From Hydractinia symbiolongicarpus (taxonomy: Eukaryota > Cnidaria > Hydrozoa > Anthoathecata > Hydractiniidae), in assembly GCF_029227915.1 (NCBI RefSeq), contig NC_079878.1:250001-314000 (forward strand): a stretch of 64,000 bases of DNA. The letters are read 5' to 3'. This document shows, piece by piece, positions 1 to 12,280 of this stretch. The notes below the pieces were generated by a model. It made no database searches. It worked only from the letters and a program-made list of their open reading frames with translations, and was not told the DNA's origin. Numbering within the stretch: position 1 is the stretch's first letter; each line of letters opens with the position of its first letter. Position numbers and translations under genes: made by a program.

Positions 1-486
1 AACTTTATTAGCTGATAAGTAAAAGGTGCGCCTTAAAACTCAAGACTTATGAAACGGTGTGAAAGCAACGCTCAAGATATTTACCGTGCCACAACTATTC
101 GTGATTACATGTCACGACAAAATTTCACCTGCAAATTGACAATTCTGTTTAAATATCGAAATAAAACAGCTTCTCCAGCAGAAATTTCTACAGCAGATTT
201 GCATATTATTTACTATCTAGAATTTAAAATTACGTGTAACTGTTCCTGACTGCATCTCCCAATGTTTACTATTTAAGCATGCCTGCTTTAGTTTTTTTTC
301 TCTTGACATTGATATTATGACAAATTTGGAAGTTGAGAAGCACCTTTAAAGTAAACCTTCATAGCATTAGGAGCAGGTAACCTTTTCCACCACAAATAAA
401 AAAAACACAACCACCTTGTAGTATGAATATTTTAAAGAAAACCAATTTTTAACGGCACTGTAAAAAAATGCACTTGCATTATTATC

Positions 487-1241
487 AACTAGTCGTATGT
501 AGTATTAATAACTAGTTGTAAGTATTGTTATTAACTAGTCGTATGTATTGTTACTAACTAGTCGTGTGTATTGTTACTAACTAGTCGTATGCTTTGTTAT
601 TAACTAGTCGTATGCATTGTTATTAACTAGTAGTATGTATTGTTACTAACTAGTCGTATGCATTGTTATTAACTAGTAGTATGTATTGTTACTAACTAGT
701 CGTATGTATTGTTACTAACTAGTCGTGTGTATTGTTATTAACTAGTCGTATGTATTGTTACTAACTAGTCGTATGCTTTGTTATTAACTAGTCGTATGTA
801 TTGTTACTAACTAGTCGTATGTATTGTTATTAACTAGTAGTATGTATTGTTACTAACTAGTCGTGTGTATTGTTATTAACTAGTCGTATGTATTGTTACT
901 AGCTAGTCGTATGCTTTGTTATTAACTATTCGTATGTATTGTTACTAACTAGTAGTATGTATTGTTACTAACTAGTCGTATGTATTGTTATTAACTAGTC
1001 GTATGATTTGTTATTAACTAGTCGTATGTATTGTTATTAACTAGTCGTATGTATTGTTACTAACTAGTCGTATGTATGTATTATTAAATACTTGTACGTA
1101 TTGTTATTAACTAGTCGCATGTATTGTTATTAACTAGTCGTATGTATTGTTAAAAAATAGTCGTATGTATTAGTCGTATGTATTGTTAAAAACTAGTCGT
1201 ATGTATTAGTCGTATGTATTGTTATAAACTAGTCGTTTAAG
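487..1241. repeat. 23-bp minisatellite, roughly 32 copies
   Basis: A unit close to tattgttactaactagtcg plus tat repeats head to tail. Copies differ mainly at ttatta/ttacta, cgtatg/cgtgtg and tattg/tttg. Every intact unit carries the palindrome ACTAGT. The right end decays into shorter units from about 1070 onward. The copy number is estimated from length divided by 23. Confidence 0.9.
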
Positions 1242-1812
1242 TCGTAAAAAGACGTAGGTATAGGAAATAAATTGAAAAAAAGAATTCCATGACTTTTTTC
1301 ACACCAAAATAGAGCTTAAGTTTGTTAAAGAAACATTTAAGTTGGACATAAAACCTAATATATACTCAAAATAGTTTCATTTCTACTTTTTTTAATAACG
1401 TACTCATTGAAACTCAGCAACAACATCACATTTAGATCACTAAAAGTACAGCTAAAAATAAATACCAATTATACCAATTACAGGACACCTAATGATAACA
1501 GAATTTTTTTATTTTCTAATGTGTCGATCCTGTACACAAATATTCGTCAAATAAATAAATAAAATAAGTAAATAAATAAATGTTAGTCGCTGTTTCTGTA
1601 ACTTTTTCAAGAACGTAGTTTCCCCACAACACTCAACAGTTATTGAAATTTCCGTATTGCTACACTAAACTAGTACAGTGACCGTCTCACTAGACTCATA
1701 AATTCTGGATAAAGTCGGAGAACTATTATCTTCTTAAAATTTCTCAACTTTTAAATCTTCTTTTATGACAATAGTTCATTTATTAAGGACATCAACAAAT
1801 AAAACAAGGCAA

Positions 1813-1830
1813 CCCCCCCCCCCCCCCCCC
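1813..1830. repeat. Poly-C homopolymer (18 C)
   Basis: An uninterrupted run of 18 C sits just past the stop codon of the minus-strand gene, so it would be a poly-G run in that gene's 3' UTR. Its length may be unreliable in sequencing. Confidence 0.8.
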
Positions 1831-1840
1831 ACAAAAAAAA

Positions 1841-4800
1841 TTATAACGCAATAAAAAGCATACGGTAAGTCGATGCTTCCATCATTTTCTTTTTTTCATC
1901 CAACTGTTTTCTCGCAATGATTTCGCCTCTTCGCCCTTTTAATTCATCTAGATAACTCAAACCGTGCACTGCTGCCATGTAATGTCTCATTTCCTCCTGA
2001 AAGTTTTTCTTCCGGCCAGTGTATTCATTCTTGTGAAGCTTTGTCACGAAAGTGAGACGAGCTCCTGAATAGTTGAAGCTTGGTGGTCTTGCAGAATGAG
2101 GAATATTTCCTAAATAAATATCAATCTTCATACAGACGACAATAATTTGATTTTATAACTTGCAATTAAAACGTTTCGTCGTAAAAAAAATTTAAAAAAA
2201 CCCTTCAACTCAGTTCTGATCAATTTCGCAAATATGATATATTACTTTAAAAATATCCATTGAGTAACTGTTTGCAAGGTTCTCTAATATATCAACAACA
2301 CAAAAGCATAAAGGATGTAACCAAACATAGCTGTTTATTATTCAACATCCCAGACTGAAAAAAGATACCTCGTTAAATTCGCTTTTGCACACCTGATTCT
2401 ATATCGCTGATAAAATTATGTTGCTTTCAAAACATATAGCAAATTATATTTCACTGAGAATACACAGATTCTTAAATAAATCTGTATTTATTTAAGTGCA
2501 TAACTAAGTAAAATGCATACCATCAAATATCACAGTTCGTCCATAACGAGGTCTTACTTGAGCAACGATTTCCGTGTCATCGCTGTTCTTCTCAAAAAAC
2601 GTCGTTTCTCCATAATTATTTTTTGTCCATTCAGGATTTAGATACACCAAAACTGTGAATTCCTCCTCCCCATAGTAACCAACATCCCCATGGATACGTG
2701 TGTGATCAGAGCTGCGTATAAGGTTAATCGACACATCATAGGGAAACATGTTCGGATTCCCTGTTACGTATGATGCGAGCTATAACATGAAAAAGAATTG
2801 CATCACATAAGGTTCAAAACAAAGTGAAACTCACTTTTATGTCAAAAACAATGCATGTTGAAAATTTATGCATATGCACTACAATTTTTTAAAAAGAACA
2901 TCAAATTTTAGCTCCTTATGTTTTACACATTTATAGCCTCATTTGTGTTCTTATGAAAATAGGAAAATATGGTCACAATGACGAATAGCTGTTACAAGGA
3001 TTAGAAGAAATAGATATCGACGTCATTTGAGTTCCAAAACATTGTTTGATTAGTGATTCTGGGCTTCCATGATTTTGTTCCTATAACCCATGAAGGAATT
3101 TAAGCTGAATACGTTCTACATATGTTCTCAATCTTCGACAAAATCTCATCCTTAACGTTTTTATAAACTAATTTTAAAAAACGTGTTTCTTTATGAAACC
3201 TAAAGATTCAAGATTACAAAAACCTTTTAGTATGTATCTTCGAATCTTTTCTTTCGAAATACAGAAAAAAAGCTTTTTAGTAAAATATTCGAATTTTATA
3301 TTGTGAAAGTTAGTTTTATTCCAATATGAAGCGTCAGATTTAGTAAATTGGTAAAATGTCAACATATAGCCAGTTTTTAATCTGACTGTCTGTCTGAGTG
3401 AGATTTCTTCTTTTTTAGAGATGGTCTATTCACAAAAATATATGCTGCAAATATTATAAGACATTGTGTGAAACAAAAAAATGCTGTTCAATTTGTTTTG
3501 ACAGCTAACAGGAAAATCCAAAAAAAAGCAAACAGCGAAACAAATATTCTCAACGAACATTACTATAAAAAATACAAAAAATAACCATAAAAATATTTTG
3601 ATTTGACTAAAACTTTCTACAATGTACACTATTACTTCATCATATTTTCCATGATGGAAAACCTCAGATTTAAATGCTTCTAAGGAATGCCAATATAAGA
3701 GATATCATATTCGTTTACCTTTCTGATAATTTTCCAGTATGGGCTTTGAATATATGGATTTAGAAGAAATCCTGCAATCCACTGAACATTGTCTGAAGAC
3801 GAGTCAATCGAATCATCATAGAAATAAGTACCATATTTTAAAACAAAACCACGCAAGTGATCCAATAAGTCTTTGGAAAATAAACCATCAAACACAACAA
3901 TTTTACGACCATCAGTTTTAGTGGTGTATTCAAGAACTTTGTGTTTTGCAGGATCAGGAGCAGTGAACGGCTCATCTTCAGAAAGTTTGTATTGTGGTAG
4001 ATACCAGTTCTTATATGAATATTCACGGTCCTGTGAAAACAAGGGTACAATGATGAGTCAAAGGCTGAGCCATAAAATAATTTTGAGCTTCCAAACGACA
4101 ATCTATAGTTGTTTTTAGCATGCATTTACTTATGCTTGCACAAGAGATGTGCGAAAAAGTATGCAAAAAATGCATGGGTTAAATTGTAATTTTTTTATCG
4201 TTTTGTCTTTAATAAATGTTTCTTCACAAAAATTTAATGTTCTTTAAAACTAAAACCCTAAACCTGTCCTTAAAGGAAAAAAAGCATTTTTAAAACATTA
4301 TAACCATGGAAATAAGCACTACAATTTATTCTTCTAATACAAATTGAGAGGAATTCTAGTTGTAACTGTTATTGTTTAATATTGTGATTCTCTTGGTTCT
4401 TAAAGTACTCTAGACAATAGAACATTGTGGAGGTGCATTCTATACCAAAGGGGAAGCAACGATATATAGACCAACAGGTAATATTCCATATATCTCTTTA
4501 ACAGTAACAAACTGTAAAATATGCAATATTATAGAGGATCATAGTTGGTAAAGTTTTACAGTACTTTATTGTTTGCATTAATAAGCAAGTTTATTGTTTG
4601 CATGTAAAATTTCGTTAAAATGATATTCTGTATAATACTCTGAAGCACATCAGTTTACACACAATATACACATAGTACCTTTCTATACTGCAGAAGTTTG
4701 GTATAACTAGCTTCCATTTTTGATTTATCTTTTGAGAATTGAACTTGAAATATAACTTGTCCTTGTAAAAATGAAACAGCTGGTGGTCTGTTGAGCCGAA

Positions 4801-7800
4801 ATATCGTACTTTCCCATACTACAACTCTTCCACCTTTATGAGTAGCTCCGCCAATAATTTCTCGTTTTTTATCATACCTAAAAATAAGAAGTATATAAGG
4901 ATAAAAAAGTATGAAAACCATAAATTGCCGAGACCTAACAATGGAGAATACATTGTAATACTGCCAAAGGATGATACTTTGAAGATGCAGCTATGATGAT
5001 TCATAACATGTAAAAATATAAGAAAATGAAATTTGTGACTGTGAAACAACACCATCAGCATTTTTTTCTGAATTTTGAATTAATAAAACACCCTTGTAGG
5101 TTCAATGATTTAAGAAGAATGGAACAATTAAATAATAATATAAATGCAAAATTCGACAAAGTTATTTTGCTATATTATTTTGCTATATTTATGCATATCA
5201 AAAATTTGCAGTTGCAGCTAGAGAAAAAACAAAAGCTATTTAAATATTTTTAAAACAGCGTATGCACGATTCAACTAAGTTTCTTAATTTTGACATGACA
5301 ACATGTAAAATTTCTTAAAGTACAGTCAATCATAAAAGATAAACCAAGGTTTACAAATATAATGCCCCAGTTTTGACAATTTCAAAAGATTAGAACAAAT
5401 GAAATGTCTTATACTTCAAAAACTTTCAAACATTTATTTAATTTTTCACATTTTGATTACCGCCCATATCAAAAAGAAAAATAGAGATTTAAAGAGACTT
5501 TACCTTGAGAAATAATATAGTAACTTAATGTTTACAAGTTTTATCTTTTTAAGGCAACTCACAATTTTCTTGACTGGTTAAAATATGTAAAGATAGCTTA
5601 ACATCTGAAATCTTAATAGGAGGTTAAGCTACAAATTACTCACAAATATAACTCCCCATAATAATTTTTCTTCCAAAACTCGTTTACGAACATCATCACA
5701 GAAAATTCACCTTCATCTGTGCTATCTGCAGACACTCTGGTATGATCTCCACGACGAATAATTTTGCCAAAAACTCTAAGAATTAATGAGATTAACTTTA
5801 TTACCTTCTCAGCTTTCTACCTATGTGTTTATAATTCTAGAAATCTCTAACTAATGCACTTAGCCAGAAAGAAATGAATTAAATATTTTTTGTTATTTTA
5901 TGTGAATCATCAACTTTGTGTCCCCTAGTAGGTAGTATTTCAAAAAGTCAAAGTGATTATAATTTTTGCTGATTTATTTCTTGAGTCAGTTACATAAAAA
6001 GTTCAAAAACCGTACTTTTCTCACTTAAATTGAGAATGTTTTGAAATCTGCTCTCCAACCTAGATGGTGCTGGTAACTACGATTGATTCATGGGGAAATT
6101 AATGCCACTCAATGAAAATCTAGATGACGCAGCAAAACATTACTTTGTTTTTCACAAGTTTACAAAGAGGTTTTTTAACTGTTTTGAACATAAAATGTGA
6201 GCTTTATTGCACACAGCATTGTATACTTATAAATCCTTAAATGTGGGCCAAACATTTTTATTTTGAATAAAATTTAAATGCAACCTCACAGAAGTTTTTT
6301 TTCCTAAAAGTAACTATTGAATACAGAACATAAAGGTCAGTAATTATAAGTAAACAAATTTATCTCAGCAACTAAGCCTGCTTTTTATCTCAATTTTTAT
6401 CTCTTCATCAAAGAATATTACATTTTTACATTATTACCACTGTTTTTTTTTGACATAGGATAGAGATTTTTTTGGAAAATATTTTAGTTATCCTTATAAA
6501 CAACAAATAATGAATTGCACACTCACCTGTAAGGATAATACGGTCCTTCGTCTTTTGATACATCAATAACAGCCCGTAATAACCTTTTACATAATTTAGT
6601 TTTACTAAATGCTACCGGATCACGATCATTTATCCAGGGTGTATTGTCATGAGTTCTCTAAAAAGTTGTAACATGCTTCAATACATTCATGCCTGAATCA
6701 GTCATTTTTTGCTTTGAACACCCTAGTAGAAAACACAGCAACCAAACCTGCTTGACAAAGATTTGCTTAAGCAACACATGTCAAACTAACAAGCAATTCA
6801 AAAGTTATTTATTACCAAATATTTTGAAACCTGGAATGACAGACATACAATGATATGTAATAAACAGATGCAGATTGTTTTGCAGAAAAGGTTAAGAGGT
6901 TATAGAAAACTCCAAAAGGTTATAAAAAATATTATACGTTTTTTCATGCAAGTGCAATCAAATTTTGTGCCAAATTCCTAAAATTTTGAAATAATTTAAA
7001 AAAATTACCTGCTTGTTTACATCATCAGAATCATAATTATTGAATAACCAACCCTCGTTGTCAAACGTTAAATAATTTTTTACAAGAACTTGATATTTTG
7101 ATGGTATAATGTTGTCATACACAGCGTATGGACGTCCATCTGGTGTTTTTGTGTAGATTAATCGATGCTCGCTGACATTGAACTTCTGGAAAAAAGGCTC
7201 AAACTGTATATATCTATTACATAATCAATAAACACAAAGGATATATTTAAAAGCAATCTTAGGCAAGAAAAAGATGTTGTTGAACTGACTTTGTAGAGCT
7301 TAAAAAATTGTTATCAAGTCTTTGTTATTTCAAATGCATCATCGTCATTCTCAGGTTAACGTCCGTTTTCTATGCTAGCATGAGTGGGACGGGGTATATT
7401 AATGACCCTCTTCCAATCTGATCTAGACTGTGTTAGATCTAAACTTAACTTCCTCTGTATCAAGTCTGTCCTTATAACCTCCTGCCAAGTCTTTCTCGGT
7501 CTGCCTCTGGGCTTGCCCCAGGAACTATCAAGCCTCTACACTTTCTTACCCAATTATCCCCCTCCATTCTTTCCAAGTGCCCCAGCCAATTCAATCTTCT
7601 TATCTGAATAACATCTTTAATTCTACAGATACTTAGCCAGCTTCTTAGCTCACCTGAACTCTTTCTGTCTCTCAGACTGGCGTTACACACCCACCTAACC
7701 ATTCTCATATCATTCCTTTCTAGACGGTCAAGATCTTCCTGCTTCACTGCCCATGTCTCACTACCCTATCGTACAACATAAAACTTTTAATGATGATTTT

Positions 7801-9134
7801 TTATATAAATGGCACATGCACTTAACTATACGGAATAATTTTATATTTAAGCGTTAGGTCATTCCCGTCCCATGAAATTGCTATTAAAACTTTGTTTACT
7901 TAATTGCATAAGAATAGCTATGTAAAGCCTAAAAAGATTTTTTCTTTAAACTTTCTGAATTGAAACTTTATTTTTACATCTTGTATATGGAAAACATTGT
8001 TCCGCGTCCCTAAATTGTTCTTGCTCAAGAGAAGTAATATTGCTGTGACATACTTTGCACACACATAATCTTTGCAAACATTCGGTTAAATTTGATTTGT
8101 GTCTATAATCCAATTATACAGAGGTTAAGTTTAGGTATTCATTGGTGTCATATACACTATCGCTGGGAAAACATCTATTACTTTCTTCAACTGACACACT
8201 TTTTGCTCAATTTGCTCAATTTACTCAATTTAATGAATTTATGTAAGCCTGACTGGCTGTATTAAACAGGGCTACTAATTCAAATGGATTGTAGCTATAA
8301 AACCTGGAACAGACAAACTAATACATGCATCCTAATTTATTTCTTATGTTTAATAATTTTATAAACCTTTGCCGTAAATCCTCTTTTAAGTAAATCCTCT
8401 TTTAATCAAGGGTAGCCTATTCAGGCACGGTAATTTAACAATTTACTAGTTTAAAGGCAGAAGTTGTCAAAAAGAAAGGAGGCTCTATCCAGATATAAAT
8501 ATACAAACACATATAAAAAAACAACAAATAATAAAAAAAAATGCTGAGATTTTGCTAGGGAAGCATTTAAACAAATTAAGTATGAGTGAAAGGAGTTTAC
8601 TTGCCATGAACAAATTAAGAATGACTACTCTTTTGTTTGTCTTACCATAAATCACCATAAATCGTTTAAAAAGCATCAAAATAGAATCGTAAAAGTAAAA
8701 AAAAAGCAATGTAGATCGTTAACTATCAAAACGGGATGCTGGAAAGCAAAAACATTGCTGCACACTGTACATTACAAAACAGTCAAAACAAGATTTTAAG
8801 AATAAAAAATAATAGTTGATAACTTGTGTGTATTAGAATACAATATATATTAGTGAGGTTATTATTATAACTTATCTGGCTTCCTCAAAAGATGTTTTTA
8901 CAGCGAAACCCTAGAATTTTAGGCCTGTCTAAATAAAATAAACATTAAAACAGTATTTTGAAGTAACACTAAAAATAGTTAAGATACCTTTTTCGTACTT
9001 GGAGTAACAGAAGCTTCATCAACTTTTTGACCAACCTTCATAACATTGTCATCAATTACTATGTTGTCAGCATCTTGTTTTGTTGTGGTGAACACCATCA
9101 GAAACAAACACACCAAAATGTGCAATAATTTCAT
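1841..9134 (-). CDS. Secreted/ER protein with tandem 2OG-Fe(II) oxygenase (prolyl-hydroxylase-like) domains
   Basis: Eight exons on the minus strand join in frame with GT-AG borders: 9134-8988, 7185-7009, 6657-6527, 5775-5644, 4877-4679, 4030-3719, 2779-2521 and 2109-1841, about 541 residues. Exon 1 encodes a signal peptide (MKLLHILVCLFLMVF). Two related halves follow. The second (about 265-475) has the family's iron site: H396-G-D398 after DHTRI, then H457 in GNIPHSARPP, with R460 or R470 as the likely 2-oxoglutarate ligand. The first half (about 60-260) aligns with it (DHTRV-SADS, STIFRLNRPP), but S167 and R223 replace the two histidines; only D169 remains. The first half is therefore probably a catalytically dead, structural or substrate-binding domain. 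The charged tail (471-541) looks helical. Enzymes of this fold hydroxylate prolines or other side chains in the secretory pathway; the substrate here is unknown. Intron 1 contains a LINE fragment (7338-7781). Exon borders are read by eye, and exon 1 is the least certain. Confidence 0.85.
7338..7781 (-). mobile_element. 5'-truncated LINE fragment (3' end of the same family as 9655-10745)
   Basis: The minus strand reads the C-terminal part of the reverse-transcriptase ORF (MKQEDLDRLERNDMRMVRW and onward) and ends in the family's 3' terminus with a short ATG-rich tail (plus strand catcatcgtcatt). Relative to the 9655-10745 copy, one T is missing near 7512, which breaks the frame after VPGA. It lies in intron 1 of the oxygenase gene, in the same orientation as that gene. 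Confidence 0.85.
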
Positions 9135-9575
9135 TTTTATTATATATACCCTAATGAAAAATGTTCATAAATAATAACATATCGTCTTCAGGAATACAGA
9201 AACAAATTTCCATTGAAGCACACTATATTCAATTCTTAGTTTTTACCATGTATATACATCAGTTTTTTATAGGAAATTTAAAGGTGCAATGTTCCAGCCT
9301 ATATGACTTGAGTCACTCACATATTGATTGAGAAACCCAATAATGATAGCGCACACAACATGTGAGCATTTTTTGATAAGCAAAAATTTTCCTCTACAGT
9401 ATATAGCTAGATGATAATTAGTTTTTTCAAGTTAGGGTCACTTAAATATTTTCACAATTGAGCCTTAAAACTTCCTTAGTGTCCAAATTCTGAATGTGTT
9501 GTTTCTTAAATGTAGCTAGCTGTTCTCCCCAATCTTAGGGCAATGCTCAATCTTTAGACATAAAAATGCCGCCCC

Positions 9576-9590
9576 GTCTTAAGACTGGAC
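9576..9590. repeat. Left arm of a 15-base inverted repeat flanking the LINE copy
   Basis: The 15 bases gtcttaagactggac here are the exact reverse complement of 10796-10810. The LINE lies between them. The flanks on both sides also share ttgggcag-type motifs, so the LINE may have landed inside an older palindromic element. Confidence 0.6.
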
Positions 9591-9654
9591 AGGGTATTAC
9601 AAGATATTGGGCAGGAGACCAATGTTAGGAACATCTTCAGATGTCTTTTAGATT

Positions 9655-10745
9655 TTAAAGAAGAGATTTGTATATAGTCCTTTGTTGTTTATTTTAGTCT
9701 TAGAAGCGCTGTCGATGGAGTTCAGAACAGGTTGTCCATGGGAGTTATTGTATGCAGATGATTTGGTTCTCATAGCAGAGTCGATGAAAGAATTAGTTGA
9801 AAAGTTTGAGAAGTGGAAGAAAGGACTAGAAGAGAAAGGGCTGAAGGTAAACACAGCAAAGTCTAAAGTCATGATAAGTAGCATTGCAGCCAAGTGTGAC
9901 CTTGTAGTTGGAAAGTGGCCTTGTGGAGTTTGCAGGAAAGGGGGTGGTGGTAACTCAATTTTTTGTCAGACTTGCAAGCATTGGGTACATAAGAAGTGCA
10001 GTAGTATTAGTGAAAGGTTAAAAGCTGACATACAGTTTGTATGCAAGCGTTGCAAAGGTGAGATTATAGAGAATGAAGTATTTCCAGCTTTAATGATGTA
10101 CAACAGTGGCTCGTTAGAGATAGTTAAAAACTTCTGTTACTTAGGTGATATGGTGGGCAGTGAAGGGGGTGTTGGAAGAAGTGTTACTTGCAGGATAGAT
10201 TCTGCTTGGAAAAAGATTAAAGAGTTACTTCCTTTATTGACTAGCAAAGTCCTGTCAATTGAGGTAAAAGGTAGGTTGTATGAGGCCTGTGTAAGAAGTG
10301 TTATGTTGTACGGTAGTGAGACATGGGCAGTGAAGCAGGAAGATCTTGACCGTTTAGAAAGGAATGATATGAGAATGGTTAGGTGGATGTGTAATGCCAG
10401 TCTGAGAGACAGAAAGAGTTCAGATGAGCTAAGAAGCAGGCTAAGTCTCCGTAGAATTAAAGATGTTATCCAGATAAGAAGATTGAATTGGCTGTGGCAC
10501 TTGGAAAGAATGGAGGAGGATAATTGGGTAAGAAAGTGTAGAGACTTAACAGTTCCTGGGGCAAAGCCCAGAGGCAGACCGAGAAAGACTTGGCAGGAGG
10601 TTATAAGGACAGACTTGATAGAGAGGAAGTTGAGTTTAGATCTAACACAGTCTAGATCAGATTGGAAGAGGGTCATTAATATACCCCGTCCAACCCATGC
10701 TAGAATGGAAAACGGACGTTAAGCTGAGAATGATGATGATGATGA
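9655..10745 (+). mobile_element. 5'-truncated non-LTR retrotransposon with an open reverse-transcriptase C-terminal ORF
   Basis: The frame is open for 346 codons (9682-10722). It starts inside a reverse-transcriptase palm with the catalytic YADD box (LLYADDLVLIAES, about residues 25-37), followed by the GLKVNTAKSKVM region typical of LINE enzymes. A Cys/His-rich PHD-like segment comes next (CGVC, CQTC, HWVHKKC, CKRC, about residues 74-125), then the conserved 3' domain (YGSETW, RRLNWL, RGRPRKTW). The copy ends in gatgatgatgatga, a simple-repeat tail usual for some LINE clades. The endonuclease and most of the RT are missing. The lack of internal stops suggests a fairly young insertion. Confidence 0.9.
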
Positions 10746-10795
10746 GATGGGTCTGTTGTTTGCAAGATCCAACAAACATTCTCATAGATTGGGCA

Positions 10796-10810
10796 GTCCA
10801 GTCTTAAGAC
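10796..10810. repeat. Right arm of a 15-base inverted repeat flanking the LINE copy
   Basis: The 15 bases gtccagtcttaagac are the reverse complement of 9576-9590. They are followed by a further ttgggcag motif near 10829. Confidence 0.6.
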
Positions 10811-11635
10811 CGTTCGGTTTCAAGATTGGGCAGAACATAGCTATGTTTGTAGCTTATTTTATACCTGACTAAAAGGCTAAAAAAAGAGGCTATCCCTTGT
10901 GTCCAAATGTGTTCAAATTAGAACACAAAACAAACCTAATACTCCCAGTTTTATGCAGCTAGAACAATACAATCTATAATAATAGGATCATATTTAGTAT
11001 TGTCTCTATGGCTAATTTAGCTGCCTAGCTTGCATCCTTACGTTGTCTTGTCTGCAGCTTCAAAAAAGGAAGACTTTGCACAGCTTAAAAAAACTTCCGA
11101 GAAGCACGCCTCCGTTGAGCTTAATTACTTCCTTGTTTAATACTTGTTCTAAAGGGTCGTTGTTTGTGATAAAGCGCAAAATTCGGCTCTGTTTTAAATT
11201 TCGAGAGTTGTTAGCATAAAGATATATTCCCGGCACTTCGTTATCCTCCTCCGGAACAAAGAAAATCAACACGCAAGAGATTACATGAAGGTGATGAGCC
11301 TATCGTCACTTATTTAGTAAAATCAAAAATGCGATTATTATAATTTTTGAGCTTTTTCTCCTTCCACAAGGAAGCAACAAGAAGGCGTTGAACTACTCCC
11401 CTTCACGACAGAATATTATATTCATGGGATCTGGAGACTAAGGTGCATTAAGCATTTTCTATTGATGTGCGCACAGTTCCTCTCTATTTGAAAACGAAGT
11501 TTTCTTTATATTTTCACTAGGTGCTTTTTATGCAACTTGAACATTTTTCGCGTTATCTTACATCTTCTTTTGAAACCAAGAAAAAGAGCACAATCATACC
11601 ATGACAAAAATAGTGAATTATATCGAAACAACAAG

Positions 11636-11905
11636 GGAGATAGTGTAGTCGTAGCGCATTCGTAATCATAAGGTTTCTGACCAACTGGCCGCAACAGACT
11701 TGTGTGGCAGGCAAGCATGTTAGATCAATGCCATACGTATCCCCATCCTCGTCTCCAGGGTTTCTTGCTTATGTCCAAGACGCTAGCGCTTACTTGACGG
11801 GTCTTTATGTCAAAAAGGCAAAAGCCCCTGGGGACTAGGTAGTACGTATTCTCCTGGCTGGAATACTACATAGTCACAGTCATAGGGCATGAAATTCCCA
11901 AGTAC
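11636..11905 (+). mobile_element. SINE-like repeat with a tRNA-like head
   Basis: The head (tagtcgtagcgcattcgtaatcataagg) resembles a degenerate tRNA A-box region. The body carries tgtgtggcaggcaagcatg and a catagtcacagtcatagggcatg tail. The same order of motifs recurs at 23801-23975, which supports a dispersed family. The B box is too decayed for a functional tRNA gene. Confidence 0.5.
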
Positions 11906-12280
11906 TTTACTCATGTTCTCTTTTTAAAGTTTCGTAGTTAGCTGATGTATAAAAGAAGATAATAGTTTCTCTTTTTGGTGACAGTCCATAAGTGTCCCAT
12001 AAATTTTTGTTCATTGTTGAATGATTCGTTAAACACTAACTCTAAAAAGATGGCCCTACGCCCAAAATAATCTTCCCACTCTCATTCCCAGGAATTTTTG
12101 TTTTTTAGAAAATCCTAGGGGTGGGGGGCGCAGGGGTGCTTATCCTCTCTGCGATCATCTGACACGGGATGTCTGTCGTGTAGAAAAGAACCCCTGGGGA
12201 AAAGCACGTTGCGAAAGTCTGTTAGTGTTTGATGCTTGTATACACAAAGGCTGTGCGAACAACAGCCATTCGCAAACAAG

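Larger units (their letters stand above)
1..1840. other. Intergenic region downstream of the minus-strand oxygenase gene
   Basis: I see no convincing gene here. It holds the 23-bp minisatellite (about 487-1241), AT-rich sequence and an 18-base C run at 1813-1830. On the minus strand an AATAAA (plus-strand tttatt at 1779-1784) lies about 57 bases past the stop codon of the oxygenase gene and is a plausible polyadenylation signal. The short open frame at 49-249 has no recognisable domain and was not accepted. Confidence 0.6.
9135..12280. other. Intergenic region between the divergent oxygenase and BCAS2 genes
   Basis: The two genes are transcribed away from each other across about 3.1 kb. The region holds a LINE copy (about 9655-10745) flanked by a 15-base inverted repeat, a SINE-like copy (about 11636-11905), and a relatively GC-richer stretch from about 12110 to 12280 that probably includes the BCAS2 promoter and 5' UTR. 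A 70-codon minus-strand open frame at 11060-11272 has no recognisable domain. Confidence 0.6.

Noticed and set aside
487-1241. CRISPR-like array
   Set aside because: The units are contiguous 23-mers with no unique spacers, and the window is animal DNA; it is a minisatellite.
3838-4125. Overlapping minus-strand ORF within the oxygenase exon 6 region
   Set aside because: It is in a different frame from the exon that carries the oxygenase-family sequence and has no similarity of its own.
10137-10676. 179-codon minus-strand ORF
   Set aside because: Antisense shadow of the LINE reverse-transcriptase ORF.
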